Source of the DNA: an uncultured Acetatifactor sp.
Lineage (GTDB): Bacteria; Bacillota; Clostridia; Lachnospirales; Lachnospiraceae
DNA length: 14,448 bases
Assembly (NCBI GenBank): GCA_910577185.1
Contig: CAJTLR010000083.1
Span: 1-14,448, forward strand
Direction of reading: 5' to 3'
Shown here: piece after piece, positions 1 through 5,161 of the stretch
Layout of the letters: each line of letters begins with the position of its first letter
How positions within the stretch are numbered: position 1 is the first letter of the stretch
Notes under the pieces: generated by a model
What the model saw: only the letters and a program-made list of their open reading frames with translations
The model's database searches: none
Told to the model about the DNA's origin: nothing
Made by a program: the position numbers and the translations under genes

Positions 1-31
1 CTCCCGCACCTGCTATTTAGGAGGATTTTTT

Positions 32-514
32 ATGGTGAATGCCATTGTTTCGATACCCGGCTACGTCCATCTGTACCGCTCCCTTCTGCGGTTCTATGAC
101 ATGCCGGAGAATGAGGTCCGGGAAATGCTCTATCTTTTGAATACGGCAAACCTGGACTGTTACGAGTATTACCACCCGGAGCGTGATGTGGTCCAGAGCG
201 GGCCGGTGGCCTTTAGCGGCTGGCTGGAGCATGAGGATTACCGCCCTTACCGGACGGAGGTACAGCTTTATAAATCCCTGCTGTTCTTAAAGCGCAGCAT
301 TGACCGGGACCTGATCGTGACCCCGCAGCGGGAGGCGCTGCAGACGCTCCGCTGTATCATTTCCAACCTGGAATACCGCTTCTATAAGGCATACGGAATG
401 GAGATCGAGGACAAGCGGACCGTGTATGGGGAATGTACCTACCACATGATACCCAGGGAGGACGAGCCCAGCGTGTGCCTGATGCACGACTGGATTTATC
501 TGCCGAGCGCCTGA
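32..514 (+). CDS. Uncharacterised ICE protein, 160 aa
   Basis: The ATG lies 7 bases after a clear GGAGG in an AT-rich leader (GGAGGATTTTTT), which fixes the start. The protein is soluble-looking, with no signal peptide or membrane segment, and rich in Tyr, Arg and acidic residues. It has an amphipathic middle (about residues 75-120) and an acidic, aromatic C-terminus ending in a Trp-Ile-Tyr-Leu-Pro run. I recognise no domain or catalytic motif. It sits upstream of the nucleotide-metabolism genes, separated by about 110 bases containing a hairpin, so it may be in the same transcript or at the end of an earlier one. An almost identical leader precedes the small membrane-protein gene at 3964. 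Coding is well supported; function is unknown. Confidence 0.8.
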   Translation: MVNAIVSIPGYVHLYRSLLRFYDMPENEVREMLYLLNTANLDCYEYYHPERDVVQSGPVAFSGWLEHEDYRPYRTEVQLYKSLLFLKRSIDRDLIVTPQREALQTLRCIISNLEYRFYKAYGMEIEDKRTVYGECTYHMIPREDEPSVCLMHDWIYLPSA

Positions 515-567
515 AATGCAGCGGATAAGGGATATCATGCGTATTTTGTTCTGCTTCAAGTAAAACG

Positions 568-595
568 GTCCCGGATTCTATACAGTATTCGGGAC
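568..595 (+). terminator. Hairpin between the first gene and the nucleotide cassette
   Basis: GTCCCGGAT (568-576) pairs with ATTCGGGAC (587-595) as a 9-bp stem with one G-U pair and a 10-base loop. The following bases (AAACCATTTTT) give only a weak, delayed T run. It could be a weak intrinsic terminator or an attenuator just ahead of the next ribosome binding site (610-615). Confidence 0.4.
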
Positions 596-623
596 AAACC
601 ATTTTTCAAAGGAGGGATGCCAT

Positions 624-950
624 ATCACACAGCAGGAAGTCAATGCCGTATTTGACGGGCAGGTGCGGCTCTGTGCCGACACACTGCAGAAGAAAACGAA
701 GGAATACACCGGGGACGATACGGACCGGCTGGGGGCTTTTAAGGCGGCGGCAGCCTTGCAGCATACCACGCCGGAGCGCGCCCTTGCCGGGATGCTGGCG
801 AAGCATATCGTCTCCCTGTATGACATGTGCTTTGACAATGATACGGATTACGGGATAAGCACATGGGAGGAAAAGATCACAGACAGCCTCAACTATCTGT
901 TCTTGCTGAAAGCCATTGTAAAGGAGGGACATACCAATCAGACGGATTGA
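624..950 (+). CDS. DUF1599/DUF6378-like (MazG-like) nucleotide-metabolism protein; start codon anomalous
   Basis: The reading frame is open from at least 615 to the TGA at 948-950. Homologs I remember in similar elements begin M-x-I-T-Q-Q-E-V; here that stretch is encoded from ATC at 624. The C-terminal half (hydrophobic helix LAKHIVSLYDMC, then W-x-E-K-I-T-D-x-L-N-Y-L) resembles the DUF1599/DUF6378 family of small helical proteins linked to nucleotide metabolism and modified-base systems. The only canonical in-frame start is GTG at 663, which lacks a ribosome binding site and cuts off about 13 conserved residues. An ATG at 617, directly abutting AGGAGG, is out of frame by one base. So either a one-base insertion damaged the start or initiation is at ATC 624, 8 bases after AGGAGG. 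The 3' end overlaps the next gene. The family call is moderately secure; activity is inferred from neighbours. Confidence 0.65.
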   Translation: MTQQEVNAVFDGQVRLCADTLQKKTKEYTGDDTDRLGAFKAAAALQHTTPERALAGMLAKHIVSLYDMCFDNDTDYGISTWEEKITDSLNYLFLLKAIVKEGHTNQTD

Positions 951-1704
951 AGTAAAAATATTGAACTGCCAAGCGGTTTCGGAGGCCGAGAAAAACATGG
1001 TCTTTGCCGCCCGGCTCACCCAGAGGGGCCACAAGATCGCCACAATGGACGAACTGACGGCCCTTTATGAAAAATCGTTCAGTGACGATTCTGTGGCGGC
1101 CATCAGCGCCCTTCCCCACCCGACGGTCCAGAAATTTGCGGTGATCACCGTCGCCGTTGTAGGGGCAAGCCGGAGGTTCCTTTCACAGATCACCCGGCAC
1201 CAGAACGAAGTGAAGTTTATGAGCGCGTCTTTACAGTACAGCAATTATGCGGGGCAGGCGGATTTTGCCATACCCTATGAGATTATCACCGCCCCGGCTG
1301 CGGTCCGGGAACTGTACTTAAAAAGCTGCCACGAAGGCATGGACTGTTACGAAAAGCTGTGCGCCGAGGGAATCGGCCATGACGCGGCGGGATATGCCAC
1401 ACCCCAGGGGCTTCGGAATGTGCTGGTTATCAGCGCCACGCCCTACCAGTGGAAACACATCATCGGCCAGCGGGTATGCCGGCGCAATACGGACGAGACC
1501 CGGATCGTGCTCTTAAAAATCTGGCAGGAGCTTCATACATTAAGCCCGGCGCTGTTTGCCCCCGGCCTTACAGGTCCCTTCTGCCAAAAGGACAAATGCC
1601 TGGAGGGGAAAATGACCTGCGGGAACATGCTGAAAGCGGATATGACGCCCGGAGACATCCTGAAAACGGACTATCCGGCGCTTTCGGAAGGAGGCGGCGC
1701 ATGA
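931..1704 (+). CDS. thyX: ThyX-family FAD-dependent thymidylate synthase, divergent signature
   Basis: ThyX makes dTMP from dUMP using methylenetetrahydrofolate, FAD and NAD(P)H, releasing tetrahydrofolate instead of dihydrofolate. Numbered from 931, the TRHQ at about residues 88-91 followed by S-A-S-L-Q-Y (98-103) sits where the family signature RHRxxSxNxxSxR is expected. The later helix (IIGQRVCRRNTDETR) matches the conserved C-terminal Arg/Glu region. The signature is degenerate: Gln replaces the third residue of RHR. A Cys-rich tail (CQKDKC...C) extends the end. The conserved N-terminus (PIRRIEVKIL) begins at ATA 931, close behind AGGAGG at 922-927. The first canonical start is TTG 961, which has no ribosome binding site. 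The gene overlaps the preceding frame by 20 bases and the dUTPase by 4 (ATGA), so the three are translationally linked. Family confidence is fairly high; catalysis is less certain. Confidence 0.75.
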   Translation: MPIRRIEVKILNCQAVSEAEKNMVFAARLTQRGHKIATMDELTALYEKSFSDDSVAAISALPHPTVQKFAVITVAVVGASRRFLSQITRHQNEVKFMSASLQYSNYAGQADFAIPYEIITAPAAVRELYLKSCHEGMDCYEKLCAEGIGHDAAGYATPQGLRNVLVISATPYQWKHIIGQRVCRRNTDETRIVLLKIWQELHTLSPALFAPGLTGPFCQKDKCLEGKMTCGNMLKADMTPGDILKTDYPALSEGGGA

Positions 1705-2114
1705 AGATTAAACTGATCGACTTTGGCGTGCCGGAGGACCGCCGCCCTTTCCGTCCGCATGGGAACGATGCCGGCGCGGATGTTTACATGCCCTATGACT
1801 GCACGTTACAGCCGGGCGAGATTGCAAAGGTCCCTCTTGGGTTCGGGATTGAAGTGCCGGACGGATATGCGGGCTATGTATTCCCACGCACCAGTATGGC
1901 GGTAAAAGGGCTGGTCTGTGAGCTGCCGCCAGTGGATTCCGGCTACCGCGGGGAGATTCACGCGATCATCAGCAATGTAAGCAGCCAGACCCAGGAGCTT
2001 TCCAAAGGCTCCCGCGTGGGGCAGCTTGTGATCACCCCCGTCGTCATTGCGGACTTTGTTTCGGAGCTGGGTAAGCAGCGCGGCGCAGGCGGATTTGGAA
2101 GTACAGGAAAATAA
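1701..2114 (+). CDS. dut: Deoxyuridine 5'-triphosphate nucleotidohydrolase (dUTPase)
   Basis: All five motifs of the trimeric dUTPase family are in order in 137 residues: DAGADVY (23-29), PRTSMA (62-67, usually PRSSxA), VDSGYRGEI (78-86, with the catalytic-water Asp79 plus Tyr82 and Arg83), GSRVGQLVI (103-111) and the C-terminal Gly-rich RGAGGFGSTG (127-136). Length is typical. The enzyme hydrolyses dUTP to dUMP and pyrophosphate, removing dUTP before polymerases can use it and producing the substrate for the ThyX encoded just upstream. The ATG overlaps the thyX stop as ATGA and has a GGAGG 6 bases upstream, so the start is secure. Motif completeness suggests an active enzyme. Confidence 0.95.
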   Translation: MKIKLIDFGVPEDRRPFRPHGNDAGADVYMPYDCTLQPGEIAKVPLGFGIEVPDGYAGYVFPRTSMAVKGLVCELPPVDSGYRGEIHAIISNVSSQTQELSKGSRVGQLVITPVVIADFVSELGKQRGAGGFGSTGK

Positions 2115-2208
2115 AAAAGTGACATTCCGGGAGTGATTCCTGGTTTATCGCCGGTAGTGGGATTGGGCATATCAGGAGGATTGCAGGGTACAATAAAAGA
2201 AAGGCAGC

Positions 2209-2235
2209 AAAAAGCAGTACGCCGTCATAGCGTAC
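2209..2235 (-). terminator. Terminator of the toxin-antitoxin operon
   Basis: On the minus strand, just past the toxin stop codon, GTACGC and GCGTAC (2230-2235 and 2217-2222) form a perfect 6-bp stem around a 7-base loop. It is followed by TGCTTTTTG. An outer AAGCA/TGCTT pair (2212-2216 and 2244-2248) can extend it with an asymmetric bulge. Confidence 0.55.
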
Positions 2236-2246
2236 CGCCCCGCTGC

Positions 2247-2513
2247 TTAAAATTGCCTTAATATGTCGTGATGCCCTACGTCTACCAGGATAATCATTTT
2301 ATCGCCTTCGTAATACCAGATAATGCGGATGTCCATGTTGACGCTGCACTCGAAAAGGTCCGTGGTGCCCTGGATGCGTTTGGTCCGCAGCGACGGATGG
2401 GAAGGATTTTCAGCCAGAAGTTCCAGCTTGTTTTTAAGCTGCTTCTTCTCCTGGGCGGCCAGACCCTTGAAATGCTTTTGGAAACGGGGCGTAAAGGTAA
2501 ACTCATACGCCAT
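2247..2513 (-). CDS. Type II toxin, RelE/ParE/YafQ-like family
   Basis: This 88-residue basic protein has the RelE/ParE-fold layout: N-terminal helices rich in Lys and Arg (PRFQKHFKGLAAQEKKQLK), a short segment around K45-R46, then the strand core SVNMDIRIIWYY and ILVDVGHHDILRQF. The C-terminal DVGHHDxL is characteristic of RelE/YafQ-like toxins, which cleave mRNA at the ribosome. Its ATG overlaps the stop codon of the upstream antitoxin by one base, the usual coupling of a type II pair. The strand is opposite to the surrounding element genes and a terminator follows, so it is an autonomous cassette. Whether it is an mRNA interferase or acts on gyrase like ParE cannot be settled by eye. Confidence 0.85.
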   Translation of the reverse strand: MAYEFTFTPRFQKHFKGLAAQEKKQLKNKLELLAENPSHPSLRTKRIQGTTDLFECSVNMDIRIIWYYEGDKMIILVDVGHHDILRQF

Positions 2514-2773
2514 TATTCTGCCTCCAGTCTGTCAAACAGGGCGTCCACGCTGTCAAAGACCGGCTGTTCCCCGGATGCGATTTTTGCTTTTACCCCGTCA
2601 ATTTCTTCCCGGAGCTCATTCAGGGTGTTCTTTGGATAGACCACCACCGGCATGATGCAGATGGAACCGTCTTTCTCGAAAATGTCCAGTTTGTCGCCTT
2701 CTGACAAGCCGAGCTTTACAATGATTTCTCTTGGTATCGTGACCTGGGCTTTTTGGCGTAATTCTGCCAGCAT
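2513..2773 (-). CDS. AbrB/MazE/SpoVT-family antitoxin
   Basis: The 86-residue protein starts with the swapped-hairpin AbrB-type DNA-binding domain (residues about 1-45: QVTIPREIIVKLGLSEGDKLDIF). An acidic, helical C-terminus (about 50-86) is expected to wrap and neutralise the toxin encoded immediately downstream. AbrB-type antitoxins bind their own promoter. A consensus promoter with a tandem repeat just downstream of its -10 fits autoregulation. A purine-rich AAAAAGGAGATGATTCT precedes the ATG. Pairing of an AbrB antitoxin with a RelE-type toxin is a known hybrid arrangement. Confidence 0.85.
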   Translation of the reverse strand: MLAELRQKAQVTIPREIIVKLGLSEGDKLDIFEKDGSICIMPVVVYPKNTLNELREEIDGVKAKIASGEQPVFDSVDALFDRLEAE

Positions 2774-2808
2774 AGAATCATCTCCTTTTTAAGTTTGAAA
2801 GTTAGAAG

Positions 2809-2824
2809 TTCTTACTTTCTTACT
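2809..2824. repeat. Tandem 8-bp repeat, probable antitoxin operator
   Basis: TTCTTACT occurs twice head to tail (2809-2816 and 2817-2824), immediately downstream of the -10 and across the likely transcription start. A bound regulator here would block initiation, fitting autoregulation by the AbrB-type antitoxin. The binding itself is inferred. Confidence 0.45.
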
Positions 2825-2827
2825 TAT

Positions 2828-2856
2828 AGTATATCCACTTTGGGGGATTTATGCAA
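2828..2856 (-). promoter_or_regulatory. Promoter of the toxin-antitoxin operon
   Basis: On the minus strand TTGCAT (2851-2856) and TATACT (2828-2833) are separated by exactly 17 bases, a good sigma-A promoter about 55 bases upstream of the antitoxin start. Confidence 0.65.
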
Positions 2857-2885
2857 GGGGGCACGAAAAAAATTTACAGAATAGT

Positions 2886-2909
2886 AAAAGCGGCCAACAC
2901 CCTGGCCGC
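2886..2909 (-). terminator. Terminator after the XRE regulator gene
   Basis: On the minus strand GCGGCCA (2903-2909 strand) pairs perfectly with TGGCCGC (2890-2896 strand) over a 6-base loop, followed by TTTTACTATT. It begins one base after the TAA of the regulator. Confidence 0.75.
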
Positions 2910-2910
2910 C

Positions 2911-3225
2911 TTAGCGCTTGCTGTTCAGTTCTTTCATAATGTCGAGGATATAACCCATTGACCGGGAATCCAGTTTTTTTGCCTCTGCGATAAATTCCTT
3001 TAAGGCTTGCGGGGCCGGGTTCCCTTCGTCAAAAAATTCCTGGGGCGTCACTCCCAGATATTCACAGATGTAAAGGAAGGACTGCATGGAGGGAAGGGAC
3101 TTTTTATTTTCAATGTTGTTAATGTAGTTATTTGCCTGTCCCAATGACAAGGACATATCGCGTGCAGACACGCCTTTCTGTGTCCGCAGCTTTGCCAGCC
3201 GTTCCGGGACGAAATCTTCATACAT
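2911..3225 (-). CDS. XRE-family transcriptional regulator
   Basis: This 104-residue protein has an N-terminal Cro/CI-type helix-turn-helix (about residues 8-63: LAKLRTQKGVSARDMSLSLG, then the recognition region NNYINNIENKKSLPSM and YLGVTPQEFF). A short helical C-terminus (75-104) probably dimerises. The ATG follows AGGAGG by 9 bases. It is transcribed away from the SLOG gene at 3376, and the 150-base gap contains an inverted repeat that is a likely operator, so it probably represses itself and perhaps its divergent neighbour. Regulators of this size are common control elements in Gram-positive ICEs. The exact target is unknown. Confidence 0.9.
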   Translation of the reverse strand: MYEDFVPERLAKLRTQKGVSARDMSLSLGQANNYINNIENKKSLPSMQSFLYICEYLGVTPQEFFDEGNPAPQALKEFIAEAKKLDSRSMGYILDIMKELNSKR

Positions 3226-3261
3226 CGCCTCTGCCTCCTATTCTGTAATAGATTGTACCTT

Positions 3262-3297
3262 ACACCCTTCCCTTATTCGCAAAATAAAAAAGGGTGT
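3262..3297. promoter_or_regulatory. Inverted repeat, probable XRE operator
   Basis: ACACCCTT (3262-3269) and AAGGGTGT (3290-3297) are perfect inverted repeats 20 bases apart, so their centres are 28 bases or nearly three helical turns apart. They lie between the divergent starts. The right arm ends just upstream of the plus-strand -35. The left arm lies in the minus-strand promoter area, upstream of a possible TACAAT -10 at about 3252-3257. Confidence 0.5.
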
Positions 3298-3302
3298 TTA
3301 CA

Positions 3303-3331
3303 TTGAAACGCTAAAATAAATCTATTATAAT
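3303..3331 (+). promoter_or_regulatory. Promoter of the SLOG/DUF1273 gene
   Basis: TTGAAA (3303-3308) and a perfect TATAAT (3326-3331) are 17 bases apart, about 45 bases before the ATG at 3376. This is among the best sigma-A promoters visible in the window. Confidence 0.75.
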
Positions 3332-3375
3332 TTTGAAAGTGAAGAATACTAACTATCGGATGGAGGAAAAGACAG

Positions 3376-3900
3376 ATGAAAGGAAAGACATGCTGTGTCA
3401 CCGGGCACAGGGATTTACCGCAGAAAGAAATCAACCATGTAAAGGCGGCGCTGCGGCGTGAGATTGACTGCGCTGTTGCGGACGGGTTCACCCGCTTTAT
3501 GAGCGGCTTTGCGGACGGCGTGGACCTGTATTTTGCAGAGTTCGTGCTGGAAAAGAAAAAGACGAATCCGGCGCTGGAGCTGATTGCGGTTATCCCTTAT
3601 CAAAAGCGGCTGGATAACCTGATGGAAAAGGGACGGACCTATGAAATGCTGGAGGCATGTGCGGATGTTGTCGTCATGCAGGAGAAATACCACCCCAGCG
3701 TCTATTCCCACCGGAACCGCTACATGGCCGAGCACTCGGACCGGGTGATCGCCGTGTATGACGGGAGGGAAAAAGGCGGCACGGTCAGGACGATCCGGTT
3801 TGTGCACCAGATGAAAAAAGAGCTGCGGGAAATCCCGGTCGGGGAGATTGTTCTGCCGGGACAGCCCGCAGCAGGAAAAAATAAAAGAATAGATAACTGA
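3376..3900 (+). CDS. SLOG-family protein (DUF1273, YpsA-like)
   Basis: This 174-residue Rossmann-like protein has the SLOG signatures: CVTGHR near the N-terminus (residues 7-12) and SGFADGVD (43-50), followed by hydrophobic strands (ELIAVIPY, ADVVVM, DRVIAVYDG). The DUF1273/YpsA group is thought to bind nucleotide-derived ligands, and related SLOG proteins act as sensors in stress and anti-phage systems. A purine-rich GGATGGAGGAAAAG precedes the ATG. It has its own promoter and a strong terminator, so it is a single-gene unit divergent from the XRE regulator, which probably controls it. A basic disordered tail (about 160-174) ends the protein. The family call is secure; the ligand is not known. 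Confidence 0.85.
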   Translation: MKGKTCCVTGHRDLPQKEINHVKAALRREIDCAVADGFTRFMSGFADGVDLYFAEFVLEKKKTNPALELIAVIPYQKRLDNLMEKGRTYEMLEACADVVVMQEKYHPSVYSHRNRYMAEHSDRVIAVYDGREKGGTVRTIRFVHQMKKELREIPVGEIVLPGQPAAGKNKRIDN

Positions 3901-3911
3901 TACTTGATGAT

Positions 3912-3942
3912 ACGCCTGCTTTCCAGTGGGCGTTTTTCTTTA
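3912..3942 (+). terminator. Terminator after the SLOG gene
   Basis: A 9-bp stem (ACGCCTGCT at 3912-3920 with AGTGGGCGT at 3925-3933, two G-U pairs) closes a TTCC loop and runs straight into TTTTTCTTT. It isolates the SLOG unit from the next genes. Confidence 0.8.
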
Positions 3943-3963
3943 CCAATTTTTGGAGGATTTTTT

Positions 3964-4098
3964 ATGTGGAACATGATTACACACTTCCTTACATTCACAG
4001 GAGGGATGTCTGCCGGCGTTGTTCTGATGTGTCTTTTGCAGGCCGCAAAGCATGAAGATGAATGGTTGGAAAATAGGAAACGGGAGGAAAACGAATGA
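3964..4098 (+). CDS. DUF3789-like small membrane protein, 44 aa
   Basis: The ATG follows GGAGG by 7 bases. The peptide has one hydrophobic segment (about residues 4-26, ending GVVLMCLLQA), then a charged cytoplasmic-looking tail of Glu, Lys and Arg. The GVVLMCLLQAxK motif is what I remember of DUF3789, a family of small proteins in Clostridia ICEs. Its stop overlaps the next ATG (ATGA), so the two are translationally coupled. The role is unknown; a one-pass membrane peptide beside DNA-transfer genes could help anchor or regulate a complex, which is inference. Confidence 0.75.
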   Translation: MWNMITHFLTFTGGMSAGVVLMCLLQAAKHEDEWLENRKREENE

Positions 4099-5120
4099 AG
4101 AAGGAATTTGCAGAAAATATCAAAAACCATATCCGGGAATATCTGCCGGCAGACTGCCAGGATGCAAAGATAACCCTTGAAAAAGTCACAAAAGGAAATG
4201 ACCGTACTCTTACAGGTCTTATTATCCGTACAAATAATGAAACAGTTGCGCCGGCCATTTATCTGGAACACTATGAGGAACAGTTTTCCAAAGGCCGTCC
4301 GATGGAGGACATTATGAAGGAAATCGCACAGATAAAAATGGAGAGCGGTTTGAAGCTTCCTGTTGACGTGAAGGGACTGGAGGATTATGAAACAGCCAGG
4401 CCGATGCTTGCTATCCGTCTGTGCGACCCGGAAAAGAACCAGGAATATTTGAAAGATAAACCCTGTACCGCATGTGGGGAACTGACGGCAACTTACCGGA
4501 TTCAGATCATGGAGGACAGCAGCGGAACGGCTTCCGCTGTTGTTACAAATGACATGTTGAATCTATGGGGGATTACACCGGAACAGCTTCACCATGACGC
4601 TGTTACAGCGGAAAATGCCCGGAACCCTGTCTGCTTCTATACAATGGATGATGTGATGTCAGAGCTTATGCTTTCTGCCAAACCTACGAATTTATTCAGC
4701 CAACAGGAACCGGCAGAAACTGGCGCTGCGCCTATGTATGTCCTGACGAACCAAAGCAAACTGGATGGAGCCGGGGCTTTGGCGCGGGATGGCGTACTGG
4801 ATAAAATCGGCGAACTGCTTGGTTCCGATTTTTATGTCCTTCCATCATCCGTCCATGAGGTCTTAATTGTGCCGGATAACGGGAACATGCAGACAAAAGA
4901 ACTGGAAAATATGGTCAGGGAAGTCAATGCTTCCCAGGTGCTGCCAGAGGATTTACTTTCCGATAAGGTGCAGTATTTTGACCGGGCAGCAAAAACCCTG
5001 GGACGGAAACAGGAAAAAGGGCTTTTAGAGAGGCTTTCCGAAAATAAAGCAAAGGTTCAGGAAAAGGATGCAAAGAGCCACAGGGAAAGCCATAAAACCA
5101 AACAGGAACCGAGCATATAA
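4095..5120 (+). CDS. DUF5688-like protein with basic C-terminal tail
   Basis: The 341-residue soluble protein resembles the DUF5688 family of Clostridia mobile elements: an N-terminal segment with an LEHYEEQFSKG region, a middle with R-L-C-D-P-E-K-N, and a C-terminal half with TNQSKLDGAGALARDGVLDK and the strand-rich FYVLPSSVHEVLIVPD. No enzymatic motif is obvious. The last 35 or so residues (KGLLERLSENKAKVQEKDAK...) are Lys/Arg/Glu-rich, probably disordered, and belong to the tail type shared by other proteins here. The segment looks more AT-rich than topB by eye. The ATG follows GGGAGGAAAACGA and overlaps the previous stop. Function is unknown. Confidence 0.8.
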   Translation: MKKEFAENIKNHIREYLPADCQDAKITLEKVTKGNDRTLTGLIIRTNNETVAPAIYLEHYEEQFSKGRPMEDIMKEIAQIKMESGLKLPVDVKGLEDYETARPMLAIRLCDPEKNQEYLKDKPCTACGELTATYRIQIMEDSSGTASAVVTNDMLNLWGITPEQLHHDAVTAENARNPVCFYTMDDVMSELMLSAKPTNLFSQQEPAETGAAPMYVLTNQSKLDGAGALARDGVLDKIGELLGSDFYVLPSSVHEVLIVPDNGNMQTKELENMVREVNASQVLPEDLLSDKVQYFDRAAKTLGRKQEKGLLERLSENKAKVQEKDAKSHRESHKTKQEPSI

Positions 5121-5144
5121 AGGGCTGCTATAAAGCCTTTATTT
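5119..5144 (+). terminator. Weak hairpin between the DUF5688 gene and topB
   Basis: AAAGGGC (5119-5125) and GCCTTT (5135-5140) can pair with a one-base bulge, followed by ATTTC. It may only partly reduce read-through into topB; no separate topB promoter is evident. Confidence 0.25.
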
Positions 5145-5161
5145 CAATGGAGGTTATTTGA

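Noticed and set aside
1449..1700. Upstream extension of the dUTPase frame to 1449
   Set aside because: It overlaps thyX in another frame; ATG 1701 has a ribosome binding site and gives the normal dUTPase length.
3952..3966. Repeat of the leader GGAGGATTTTTTATG at 20-34 and 3952-3966
   Set aside because: Too short and too close to a generic ribosome binding site with T-rich spacer to indicate duplication.
3720..4271. 183-codon minus-strand frame spanning the SLOG gene end and the DUF3789 gene
   Set aside because: It crosses a clear plus-strand terminator and two coding genes, and has no ribosome binding site.
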